From assembly GCF_900102265.1 (NCBI RefSeq), contig NZ_FNBH01000006.1, positions 1 through 64,000 on the forward strand: DNA of 64,000 nucleotides, given 5' to 3'. The translations under genes were made by a program, and so were the position numbers. Under the pieces are notes generated by a model, which ran no database searches, was not told where the DNA came from, and worked only from the letters and a program-made list of their open reading frames with translations. The number at the start of each line of letters is the position of its first letter. Position 1 is the stretch's first letter. This stretch comes from Epilithonimonas hungarica (GTDB lineage Bacteria > Bacteroidota > Bacteroidia > Flavobacteriales > Weeksellaceae). Below are positions 51,746 through 60,217 of this stretch, piece after piece.

Positions 51746-53102
51746 TTAAATTTCTCCAGGTCTTTTTCTTCCCATATTTCGTAACCTATCTTCTCTTTCT
51801 TTTTCAAGCCTTCTACTATTTTCCCTTTGTGTTTTTCCAATAGAAATATTTTCTTTGAATGTTTTTTCGAACTCAACTTTTGTTACAAATGGTTTAAAGC
51901 CTCTAATGTGTTGTAAAATAAACCAATATCTAAATCCCATTAGATAGTAATAATTTTTTTTCTATATCGGGCATATCAAGTCCAAAATGATCATAGAGAG
52001 CAATCTTATATGTTGCCTCATAATTGCCATTATCAAATTTGTTGAATTTTATTAGCTTTATTTCATATGCCCACGTATCATTCATACATATTGTAAGTCC
52101 TCCATAAAAGGTATCTTTCAATGTTGAAAACTGTGGATGTCCCCAACTTCTTTTCCCAAATTTTCCACTTTCATTATCTGTAAAATGAATTTGTGCATCT
52201 TCAATATTAGTTGTTCCCTTATACTTATTTAATCTCTCTGCAATTTCGTCTTCAATACTTAAACAAAATCTCGTTGTTGATGGGTGATTTTGAACATATT
52301 TAGTAAGTATTGAATTGGTATATTCTCCTCCTTCGCTTCGTTTGAATTTTTCAATCATGTCCAACGCCACAGTCTCTAATTCTCCAACTGAAAATAGATC
52401 CTTTACCATTCTTTTAAAGCCTATCCATAGTTCATCATTTGTCTTATCTCTAATTTCTCCTTTAATCCATATACCTTTACTTTCAATATCTTTTATTGTA
52501 TAACGGGCAGGATATTGATTCGATACACCAACTCCATAACATAAATCATCAGCCATGTTTTTCCCTTGTCTATCTAATCCTTTGATTTTAAATCTATCTA
52601 TATATACAGGTAATGGATTATTTATTTTAACTTCAACACTTACCTTGTCTGTTGGACTTTTAAAATATGCATATACACGCATATTATAGCAAGGAATCTT
52701 TACCTGTATAGTTTGAGTATTTCCATTTAACAAAGAATAATCAACAATCCAAGGAATTGGGATTCCATTTATTTTATATAACCATGCAAGTTTTCTATAT
52801 TCACTCTTCGAAGCAGATCTATTAAAAGTTGCTTTAAACCAGTATTTCAATCCCTCTTTAGTTTCTTCCAATTTTTTACCATTATCATCCAATGGGCCTT
52901 CTACTTTAATAACCAATAAAGTTTGATCCTTTTTTGTCTGATACTCATCAAATTTCTTTCCTCCATTTTTCCCATGAAAAGTAGTTTCTGTAGGGGATTT
53001 AAATTCCAAACTTCCTTTAGAAGCGTCTTTGGTTATAGATTCCGCTTCTTTGTAAGATTTCCCAAATACATTGCGTATAATATTTCCACCTTCTCCAGCC
53101 AT
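51746..53102 (-). pseudogene. DUF3289 effector of VgrG1, frameshifted at an A8 run
   Basis: The first frame (51930-53102) gives 390 residues: MAGEGGNIIRNVFGKSYKEA, a middle domain, and the DUF3289 core (ILTKYVQNHPSTTRFCLSIE, KFGKRSWGHPQFSTLKDTF, YDHFGLDMPDIEK), then stops. The missing end of the domain (GFRYWFILQHIRGFKPFVTK) lies in the next frame (51746-51940). The break is at a run of eight A (51954-51961 on the minus strand). Removing one A would read DIEKNYYYLMGFRYWFILQH through to the stop at 51746, about 450 residues. It starts 1 nt after the vgrG1 stop, so it is the cognate cargo. Confidence 0.8.
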
Positions 53103-53103
53103 A

Positions 53104-54978
53104 TTATTGCATTTTCACTTGTTTTCCACTATTGACGTTTACTTCTTTGGCACTTTCTACATTAATGGCTTCTTTCGTGCTTATGTAAGCCCCAGATTGC
53201 ATGTTTTCAGTAATTTTTTTAGCCATAGAGCTTCTTCCCACTTCAGCCGTTTCTATAATATTACTCGCTGTAAGATTATAATCGTCATTAGCTGTTTCTG
53301 TAATATCTTCTCCAGCTAAAATATTTACATTCTTTTGAGCTGAAGCTATAATATTATTTCCTGCATTGATCAGTACATTCTCTCCCGCCGTAAAACTCAT
53401 ATTCTTCGGTGCATTCACATTAATATTTCCCTGTCCGTCCATCAGATAAGTATTCCCGCTCGGATCTTCTATAAAAACAGAACCTTCAGCGTCGTTTAAG
53501 ATAATCTTGGTTCCTGATCTTGTGTGAATCACCTTCTTGTCGTTTCCACTGGTGTGGTAAGAACTTGTCTCGCTTCCATTATAATGCGTCCCCATCACAA
53601 AAGGCTTTTCTGCATTTCCTGCTTCAAAGCCAACCAAAACTTCCTCACCAATCTCAGGGATAAAATGAAAACCCTTTCCTGCTCCAGAGTGGGGCTGAAT
53701 TAATCTTATCCAAGGCGTTGTCTGGTTCTTATCTTCCTGCCACGGAAACTGTACTCGGATTCTTCCCATTCCCATAGGATCGTTGTTATCCATCACTCTT
53801 GCAGGTTGCTCTTCACCTTTTGGTACGGCTTCGGTGTCGATAAATGGTACTGCATTGAACAAATCCGGGATTCCGACAAACTCGTTGTAATAATCACCAG
53901 GTTCGTAAACATGCTTGATTTCTATGATCCTATAGGTTTCCATCGCTTTGCCGTTGATATCCGAAAGTTGGGCTCTGCCACCGATCTTAAGTTCCGGAGT
54001 TTTGCTTCTGCCTTTTACCTGCATCAGGTTTTCACGCCTTTCTTTTTCTAATCGCACGGCTTCTTCCAACTGACCTTCCGAACTGTCGTGGATTCCTGTA
54101 TGGTTGAAATGCATTTTTGGCTTCTTCTTAAAAATATTTTTAGAGGCATTGGTTGCAATCACCTGAAATGGGCTTTCCTTGAATTCGCTTCTTTCACCAT
54201 TACTGTTCTTTTCTATTTTAGCTCCGCTTTGCGTGTCATAACTTATGAATGTAAAATCCTGAGCCTGCATCCGCATCTCAAACTCAACATCTATTAAATC
54301 TACATTCTCACCCAATTTCAAAATAGGCTGTACGGTATTTCCGAAGATTAGTTTTTCGCCGTTATAATAGAAATATTCTCCGTGACGGATGGCGAGCCTC
54401 TTAATAAATTCGTAATCGGATTCTTTGTACTGAACCGTGTAAGGAAAGGCTTTTTTATTATATTCATTAAGATGATCGGAGGAAACTTCTACTTTAGCTT
54501 CCTGCGGATATTCTTCGGTAACCTGTTTGATGATCTGCTCCAGCGTTTTGTCTTCAAAACTCTGGCAGTCTTTTCCGCTTTCCAGCAAAATACTTGGTGC
54601 ATAACCTGTAATATGAAGATCCCCATAACCTCCGCCTTCGTCTTTTTTGTTTCTGATCTTGCCGATAATGCCTCTAAAATAATGCTGAGTTGTACCAAAA
54701 CGCCAATAGGTAATTCCTATTTCTTTTCCGAGCAAATTTTTGGAATTCTCCATCACATAGCCTTGAAAAGTGTCTAAGGCATCATCCGGAACGACAATCG
54801 TAAAGCTGTCGTGATCGTTGGTTTTCTGGCTCAGTTCTACCGTGTAGCTGTTTTTACGGATAAACTCTTTTCCGTCTAAGGTCAGAAGACAATACACCAA
54901 AGGGTTTGTTTTGTCGTGAAGCCAGTCTTCAAATCTGCGGGAAGTGCCAAATATGGCCGAGAAATCTTGGTTTTCCAT
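53104..54978 (-). CDS. vgrG: T6SS spike protein VgrG (copy 1)
   Basis: 624 residues from the ATG at 54978 (MENQDFSAIFGTSRRFEDWL). A start 23 codons upstream is rejected because that extension is translated dispersed-repeat DNA. The gp27-like base (to ~350) is followed by the gp5-like OB fold (ARVMDNNDPMGMGRIRVQFPW, LIQPHSGAGKGFHFIPEIGEEVLVGF) and a needle of repeated N-x-x-A/G-x-N-I turns (NVLINAGNNIIASAQKNVNILAG). It forms the trimeric puncturing tip on the TssD tube. Nucleotides 53578-54978 are almost identical to 61181-62581 of the second vgrG; only the needle differs. Cargo: the DUF3289 gene 1 nt downstream. Confidence 0.93.
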   Translation of the reverse strand: MENQDFSAIFGTSRRFEDWLHDKTNPLVYCLLTLDGKEFIRKNSYTVELSQKTNDHDSFTIVVPDDALDTFQGYVMENSKNLLGKEIGITYWRFGTTQHYFRGIIGKIRNKKDEGGGYGDLHITGYAPSILLESGKDCQSFEDKTLEQIIKQVTEEYPQEAKVEVSSDHLNEYNKKAFPYTVQYKESDYEFIKRLAIRHGEYFYYNGEKLIFGNTVQPILKLGENVDLIDVEFEMRMQAQDFTFISYDTQSGAKIEKNSNGERSEFKESPFQVIATNASKNIFKKKPKMHFNHTGIHDSSEGQLEEAVRLEKERRENLMQVKGRSKTPELKIGGRAQLSDINGKAMETYRIIEIKHVYEPGDYYNEFVGIPDLFNAVPFIDTEAVPKGEEQPARVMDNNDPMGMGRIRVQFPWQEDKNQTTPWIRLIQPHSGAGKGFHFIPEIGEEVLVGFEAGNAEKPFVMGTHYNGSETSSYHTSGNDKKVIHTRSGTKIILNDAEGSVFIEDPSGNTYLMDGQGNINVNAPKNMSFTAGENVLINAGNNIIASAQKNVNILAGEDITETANDDYNLTASNIIETAEVGRSSMAKKITENMQSGAYISTKEAINVESAKEVNVNSGKQVKMQ

Positions 54979-55085
54979 AAGAGGTAATTTTTTAGGAGCT
55001 ATTCCTGCTATCCGCTCATACTCCTCGTGCCAAAGCCAAAAGTCCAATGCTTACTGTGGGGTAACCGCTTCTATCCGGGTTAGAA
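54979..55085 (-). repeat. Dispersed intergenic repeat, copy D
   Basis: In minus orientation the blocks GAAGCGGTTACCCC, AAGCATTGG, GAGGAGTATGAGCGG and GGAATAGCTCCTAAAAAA match copy B (20167-20275) in the same order. It fills the whole spacer between vgrG1 and the upstream exported-protein gene, and adds an in-frame extension to the vgrG1 reading frame. Confidence 0.82.
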
Positions 55086-55964
55086 TTATTCCGCTACAAA
55101 ATTTTGTAAGGAAAACCTCTTCAATTGTGAAATTTCTTCTTTAACCTTCCCAAATTGGAAATGACTCAGAATTGCATTGTAAGTATTTTTATCAGTATCA
55201 AAAGCTATCACATTATTATCCTCAAATCGACTTTCTACATTACTATATATTTTGTATTTGTATTCTCTTCCTTTTTGGGATAATAATTTTTTTTCATAAC
55301 CTATTTCTTCATCATTCGATTTTTTTATTAAATACATTAATACACCATTTTTATTATACTTGTAGTTTACATTCCAGATATCTTGGGTATCAGATTGTGT
55401 TCTTGTTGTATATATTTTTGCACTTAAAATTTTTAATTTACTATTCTTATATTTATTATTTGAAGTAATTTTTAATAAATCTTTAAATTGATACGGATAG
55501 TCTCCTAAATCGTCATCTAGAAGGTCGATTAAATCTAAAATATTTTTATTAATTAAAATGGTGCTTTTTAATTGATTATAATATAAAGAATTTAAAAAAT
55601 AAATATCCTTATTGATAGTTATTGATTTGGAATTATCGAAAAATGAAATATGTAATGTATCTGAAGTCCCATTTTCATTTATTAATAAAAGTAAATTATT
55701 TTCATTTTGTTCTTTCTTTAATACAAAAATCGTGGGTGAAATTTTATCTATTGGTTCATAAGATATATCATAATACGATATAGAGTCTTTTTTTGAACTG
55801 ATGTCATAAACATAAGTGAAAGTTTTTTTTGTTCTATCACTTTTTACTAATTTATCATTTTCATAAGTCTTTAAAGTAACATATTCTTCCTTTATTATTG
55901 TTTTGTGATTTTGAGCAAAACAGTAGCTATAAGAAAAAATAAAAAAAATGTATAAGGCTTTCAT
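55086..55964 (-). CDS. Exported protein, putative immunity for the 406-residue effector
   Basis: 292 residues with a signal peptide (MKALYIFFIFSYSYCFAQ). Beta-rich and Lys/Tyr/Ser-rich, with no recognised family. It starts 5 nt after the stop of the DUF4280 effector upstream and ends at a dispersed repeat. Position and export signal suggest a periplasmic immunity protein. Confidence 0.58.
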   Translation of the reverse strand: MKALYIFFIFSYSYCFAQNHKTIIKEEYVTLKTYENDKLVKSDRTKKTFTYVYDISSKKDSISYYDISYEPIDKISPTIFVLKKEQNENNLLLLINENGTSDTLHISFFDNSKSITINKDIYFLNSLYYNQLKSTILINKNILDLIDLLDDDLGDYPYQFKDLLKITSNNKYKNSKLKILSAKIYTTRTQSDTQDIWNVNYKYNKNGVLMYLIKKSNDEEIGYEKKLLSQKGREYKYKIYSNVESRFEDNNVIAFDTDKNTYNAILSHFQFGKVKEEISQLKRFSLQNFVAE

Positions 55965-55969
55965 ATTTT

Positions 55970-57190
55970 CTATTTAATTTCTTTCCAAAATATTGAATAT
56001 CCTGCAACTTGTGTTGCAATTATACCAGTTGCTTGTTTTGTCTTATTCTTATAATAAAAATCTCCTGTAGTCCAATATTCTTTTCTGCTAAAATCATCCG
56101 CAGGTATTGTATATATTGCTCTCATTCCTCGTGATGTTTTTTTATGTATATGACTGCCTTTGTCTGTTTTAGGATTATGTGATGAACCGTAAGGAGTGCC
56201 ATTAGGATATTTTTGTTTTATTTTAGCAACAAATTTATCATACAAGCCTTTTTTAATTTTTACAAAATCATATTCATCAAATTTATTATGTCCCGTTTTT
56301 GAGCTACTGTCTGCCTTAAGTTCTGTATCTATTCCCCAAGCTAAAAAATCTACTCCGTCCCAAAATCTTGCACCGTCTGTTGGGTCAATTTTTGAAGTAT
56401 CAATATCTCTTAACAAGGCATCAATAACTCCCTTTCGTGAGTACTTACTTAATGTATCATCTTTGGTATCAGATAATGCAGTTTTTTTATCATTAATATC
56501 AACAGAAGAATATCCCGTCATTAACCTTCCAAGCATTGTTGTTCCTTTATCCTTTCCTTCATTATAATTAGCATGAGCTATAAATATATATTCATTTTCT
56601 TCATTTGATAATCCTTCGTGCTTAACAATATTACAAACTCTGCCAAAATCACTATAATTAATTTTCAATTTTTTAGCATTCACAAAAGTGTCCTTTTCTT
56701 TGCCTTTTCCATCACAAGCATAAACATCGGATTCGTTACCGTTTTTCTGTCCTGCAACTTTTCCCTCAAAACTTCCATCGTAGTTGTAGTAATATCCATT
56801 AATTTTATCTTCTGGCTCTTCATTAGGAGAATAAGCTATTGGCTGATAAATACTACTACCTCCTTCTTCTGAGAAATTTTGTGCAGATTTTATTATAGAT
56901 ATTTTACCACCAACAGAACATTGGCAGGTTGAATCATCTAACAATTCCTTTTTGCCATCTATCTCAAAAACAGAGGTGTTTTGCCATTTTATTGGAGCGG
57001 GAGAACAGGAAGACCTCGTAATACTGCAAACGCCAAAAGGCTTGATGTTTACATTTGGCTTTTTGTCTTCTTCTGTTGCCTGTAATTTACCTTCTATCTG
57101 CATAAAGGTTTGGCTTGTTACTGCAATAGGAGTTGTTGCTGTTCCTTTGTCGCATTTTAGTTGGGTGGTATCTGTGATATGTTTTGGCAT
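55970..57190 (-). CDS. T6SS effector with PAAR-like DUF4280 domain and unknown toxin domain
   Basis: 406 residues. Residues 1-105 are the PAAR-like DUF4280 domain (TQLKCDKGTATTPIAVTSQ, GVCSITRSSCSPAPIKWQN, CQCSVGGKISI), which binds the VgrG tip. After a linker, residues ~180-406 form the putative toxin: FGRVCNIVKHEG, EYIFIAHANYNEG and GARFWDGVDFLAWG. The H-E-G with a following helix and the A-R-F-W-D-G-x-D block recall lysozyme-like or cell-wall hydrolase folds, but no firm family was recognised. A related stump lies at 50360-50511. Immunity candidate directly downstream. Confidence 0.75.
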   Translation of the reverse strand: MPKHITDTTQLKCDKGTATTPIAVTSQTFMQIEGKLQATEEDKKPNVNIKPFGVCSITRSSCSPAPIKWQNTSVFEIDGKKELLDDSTCQCSVGGKISIIKSAQNFSEEGGSSIYQPIAYSPNEEPEDKINGYYYNYDGSFEGKVAGQKNGNESDVYACDGKGKEKDTFVNAKKLKINYSDFGRVCNIVKHEGLSNEENEYIFIAHANYNEGKDKGTTMLGRLMTGYSSVDINDKKTALSDTKDDTLSKYSRKGVIDALLRDIDTSKIDPTDGARFWDGVDFLAWGIDTELKADSSSKTGHNKFDEYDFVKIKKGLYDKFVAKIKQKYPNGTPYGSSHNPKTDKGSHIHKKTSRGMRAIYTIPADDFSRKEYWTTGDFYYKNKTKQATGIIATQVAGYSIFWKEIK

Positions 57191-57205
57191 TTTTTATTAT
57201 ATTAA

Positions 57206-57886
57206 TTATCCAAATAAGTTATCCCAAAAGCCTTTTTTATTTCTTTTCTCATTGTATATTTTATATTGTTCTTCTTCAAAGATTTTCCATTCTTCATAGG
57301 TGTAAGATTTCCCTTCAAAGGTTTTGTAAATTTCTTTTTCGTATAGTAAGGTATTGTATCTGCTGTTTGAAATTTTTTCTTTGGTTGATTCTGTTTTATT
57401 GTCAGAATACTTATTTTTGTTATAATCATCTTCATTGCTGAAAAAATTCCTGTACCATTTTTCGTTTTCAAAACGAATTTTTTTGACCAAATCATGATTA
57501 ATGAGTTCGCCATCTTTGTAAATTCCTTCCATCGTTTCATATTTAATGATATAAACATTATATGCTTTATTGTTGGTGTCCTTTATTGTTAACAAATAAA
57601 TATCTTCATCAAAAGTATGAGAATAGGCTGTAAAAATATAAGGCCTTGATTTTATATTCTCAATGCTGACTGTTTTTACTTGCTCCAAAGTTTCTTTTGA
57701 AAGCAGCTCATAGCTTTTCTGAACAAAATCATATAAATTTTCTTTTACCCATTGTAATTCCTTATATTCAAAAACCATTGGTTTTGGATTAATTAAACGA
57801 TTCTCATCAATAAACTTATAATCATCTTCAACAATTTTACTTGTGACATTATAGTATCCCCGAAAAGTATTCATAAAATATTCCAT
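57206..57886 (-). CDS. Hypothetical protein sharing a C-terminal tail motif with VgrG2
   Basis: 226 residues, soluble, no signal peptide. The body (~1-180) is not recognised. The C-terminal tail EIYKTFEGKSYTYEEWKIFE, continuing E-E-Q-Y-K-I-Y-N-E-K-R, aligns with the end of VgrG2 (QIYKTVNGKGLTFNEWKEYE, continuing Q-K-A-W-E-E-Y-Q-K-H): I-Y-K-T-x-x-G-K-x-x-T-x-x-E-W-K-x-x-E. It sits 15 nt upstream of the DUF4280 effector in the same direction, so it could be an adaptor between spike and cargo. That role is inference. Confidence 0.6.
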   Translation of the reverse strand: MEYFMNTFRGYYNVTSKIVEDDYKFIDENRLINPKPMVFEYKELQWVKENLYDFVQKSYELLSKETLEQVKTVSIENIKSRPYIFTAYSHTFDEDIYLLTIKDTNNKAYNVYIIKYETMEGIYKDGELINHDLVKKIRFENEKWYRNFFSNEDDYNKNKYSDNKTESTKEKISNSRYNTLLYEKEIYKTFEGKSYTYEEWKIFEEEQYKIYNEKRNKKGFWDNLFG

Positions 57887-57888
57887 AA

Positions 57889-58380
57889 TTATTTCTTTTT
57901 ACTTAATAAATTAATTGGTAGTAGGTTTAATAAAAGTACATTGATAAAAGATAGACACATAAAAATAAGCCAATAAAAAGTATCAGATATTTCTTCTTCG
58001 GGCGGTTCATATCCATTTTCTGTCCATTGTTTTACAGAAATGAAATATATTTTTTCGTCTAAATATTCTAAATTATTAGAGGCTTGTATATAAATAGCAA
58101 AAAGTATTGTACAAAATAAAATGATATTTAATAATCGAAATACAAACCCACGAGATTTTATAAAAGAAAAAAGGGTGAAGAATAGAAATAGCAATGCAAA
58201 ATAAAAAATCAGTTTTATAAATTCAAGTATCGGTTTAGTATCTTCATAATATGCATTTATTTTGCTTTGTTTTATTTGAGATATTCCCCAAACAATTAAA
58301 ATGAAAGAAGAAATAATTCCCATTATTAAAGCCCATATGACTGGATTTTTTTCTGCAAAAAATTTTATTTTATTCATCAC
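57889..58380 (-). CDS. Membrane protein, putative immunity
   Basis: 163 residues with four hydrophobic helices (WALIMGIISSFILIVWGI, LIFYFALLFLFFTLFSFI, LLNIILFCTILFAIYI, WLIFMCLSFINVLLLNLL) and a polar loop (VKQWTENGYEPPEEEISD) between helices 3 and 4. It starts right after the stop of a short effector remnant. No family recognised; an inner-membrane immunity protein against a membrane- or periplasm-acting toxin is plausible. Confidence 0.5.
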   Translation of the reverse strand: MMNKIKFFAEKNPVIWALIMGIISSFILIVWGISQIKQSKINAYYEDTKPILEFIKLIFYFALLFLFFTLFSFIKSRGFVFRLLNIILFCTILFAIYIQASNNLEYLDEKIYFISVKQWTENGYEPPEEEISDTFYWLIFMCLSFINVLLLNLLPINLLSKKK

Positions 58381-58381
58381 C

Positions 58382-58459
58382 TTATTTTTTTTGATAGGTT
58401 TTCATATCATTGGGAACTTCAACAGGAGTATCACCGCCTCTTACGGATAACATATTTAT
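58382..58459 (-). pseudogene. Short C-terminal effector remnant
   Basis: About 25 codons read MLSVRGGDTPVEVPNDMKTY and end in TAA one nucleotide before the next gene. No upstream coding part exists. By analogy with the remnant at 50360 it is probably the last piece of a deleted toxin beside its immunity gene. Confidence 0.45.
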
Positions 58460-58466
58460 AATAATT

Positions 58467-59003
58467 TTAATTTCTAAATAATTGAGATTTGTTTAATTCA
58501 TAATCACCTTTATTGTAATTATCATTCCATTTATATAAAAACACTGCATAAGTATTATAATAATGAAAATCAATAGTGCTACCTTTTGACTTAATAGCAG
58601 ACATAGTTTCAAAAAAAATGTAATATTCATTTTTTGAATTAAAGTGAAATTTTTTGACGGTTGCTTTTAAAAAACTAATTTTATTTGTCTTGAGAAGACT
58701 AAAAACTTTTGAAAACTCTCTTTTATTACAAAATAAATTATCTCCAAGATTTTTTTCTTTAATTCGTCGAGTAGTATTTGTATCAAAGTATTGATTATCC
58801 AATAAATATCCATCTTCTCTTATTAATAGATGATTTCCCATAAATTCTCTTTCCATATCATCATTAGATGCGCTTAAAATATTGTGTAATTCTTTTATGC
58901 TTCTTTCGAGTAAAATATCATCCCAAGTAATTTCTTGTGCTTTTACAGTGAAAATTGAGAGATTCAGTAATAATAAAACTGATAATAAAAATATTTTCTT
59001 CAT
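58467..59003 (-). CDS. Exported protein, putative immunity for the JAB-domain effector
   Basis: 178 residues with a signal peptide (MKKIFLLSVLLLLNLSIFTVKAQ). The mature part is mixed alpha/beta with no recognised family. It starts 12 nt after the stop of the JAB-domain effector, the standard immunity position. Periplasmic location is inferred. Confidence 0.6.
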   Translation of the reverse strand: MKKIFLLSVLLLLNLSIFTVKAQEITWDDILLERSIKELHNILSASNDDMEREFMGNHLLIREDGYLLDNQYFDTNTTRRIKEKNLGDNLFCNKREFSKVFSLLKTNKISFLKATVKKFHFNSKNEYYIFFETMSAIKSKGSTIDFHYYNTYAVFLYKWNDNYNKGDYELNKSQLFRN

Positions 59004-59015
59004 TATATTATCTTT

Positions 59016-60212
59016 TTATCTTCTAAAATTTACAAAATATTGATGTGGTAGTGTAGCTAATACACCAGCATCATTATAAATATATACTTTTTGTGGGGAC
59101 TTTCTTGCAAAAACATACCTTATAGTATTATCAGCAAAAAAAACATCCCCCATTTTATGACCGTGACCATCATCAAAAACATTAGAAGGAGCGTGACCAT
59201 ATTGTTTAGTTTCCTCTCCGCCTCCAAATCCTGGGACACTGGTAGATGCACTTGTACCTGTATTCTTTTTTTCTTCTCCTAATGAACCACTTGGATGAGA
59301 ATGAAAAATAGAATCTCCAACATTGTGAGTTATTGAAACAGAAGCGTATGTAGCTTTGGAAAGGTCTATAAGTGCACCTTCACTAATATTATACACCTCT
59401 CCATCCTTATTAATAGCTCCTCCATACTCTTTATTATTATCGGGTTTTACATCAAAAGTACCGCCAGAGCCATCATCTCTTATCACAACATTTACCATTG
59501 CTTGCCTTGTGGATTCTTTCGGTGTAATTTCTACAGTATTTCTGTAAGCTAAACAATCTGCAGTAAACATTTCTGGTCTTTGTAGGTTTGTTGTAATAAA
59601 GGTTTCCGTATCTCTCACATCTCTTCCTGAAAGATTAGCTCCTTTAGCTCCGGAATCAAAAGTTTTGTCTTTGGTTTTCATTACAAAAACTCTGTTTCCT
59701 GTTTTCTCCATATCATTTGTTGGGAATCTATCATACGTATCTGTTGAATGTATTTGTACTTCATTGACATAGTTTCCGCTGTTCAGTACAGTTGCTCTCA
59801 TAACAAGTGTTGCTGTTTGGTTAACCTCTAAATCTCCAACTGTCCATTGTTCATCAGCCCAAGTTCCTACAGAAGGCGTAGCACTGATAAAAGCATATCC
59901 ATCAGGCAAAGCATTGGTTACATATGCACCAATTGCCTTATTGGGTCCATTATTTTTTGCGGTAATTGTAAATGTAATGACATCATTTTCGTTTGCTTGC
60001 CCTCTATCAAATGCCAAATCTACTTCTAAGTCTGCGAGTGTTATATCTCTTTCCTTTCTTTCTTTTTTTTGTGTCCGTATTCCTTTATTAGGAACTCTGC
60101 CAATTTCTCTACCATCTTCATTTACAAATATATCCATACTAATGTCTATTGCTAAAAGAGCATCTTTATACTCAACACCATCAATTTCTACAAAAAAAGT
60201 TCTTCCATCCAT
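59016..60212 (-). CDS. T6SS effector with DUF11-like and JAB/MPN-like domains
   Basis: 398 residues. The N-terminus (MDGRTFFVEIDGVEYKDALL) is probably the loading part. Residues ~60-165 are a DUF11-like beta domain (LEVDLAFDRGQANENDVITF, NNGPNKAIGAYVTNALPDGY). Residues ~215-398 look like a toxin-JAB domain: Glu262 in NKEYGGAI, the metal motif H304-S-H306-P in SIFHSHPSGSLG, and after a Gly/Thr-rich insert APSNVFDDG, then the ending IRYVFARKSPQKVYIYNDAG. JAMM-type enzymes are zinc isopeptidases or peptidases; the target is unknown. It follows vgrG2 after 5 nt and is its likely cargo. Confidence 0.78.
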   Translation of the reverse strand: MDGRTFFVEIDGVEYKDALLAIDISMDIFVNEDGREIGRVPNKGIRTQKKERKERDITLADLEVDLAFDRGQANENDVITFTITAKNNGPNKAIGAYVTNALPDGYAFISATPSVGTWADEQWTVGDLEVNQTATLVMRATVLNSGNYVNEVQIHSTDTYDRFPTNDMEKTGNRVFVMKTKDKTFDSGAKGANLSGRDVRDTETFITTNLQRPEMFTADCLAYRNTVEITPKESTRQAMVNVVIRDDGSGGTFDVKPDNNKEYGGAINKDGEVYNISEGALIDLSKATYASVSITHNVGDSIFHSHPSGSLGEEKKNTGTSASTSVPGFGGGEETKQYGHAPSNVFDDGHGHKMGDVFFADNTIRYVFARKSPQKVYIYNDAGVLATLPHQYFVNFRR

Positions 60213-60217
60213 TTTTT

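Noticed and set aside
53806-54777. Plus-strand frames inside vgrG1 (repeated at 61409-62380)
   Set aside because: They recur only because the two vgrG genes are nearly identical; both are antisense shadows.
54979-55047. N-terminal extension of VgrG1 (start at 55047)
   Set aside because: The 23 extra residues are encoded by dispersed repeat copy D; VgrG2, identical from MENQDF on, lacks them.
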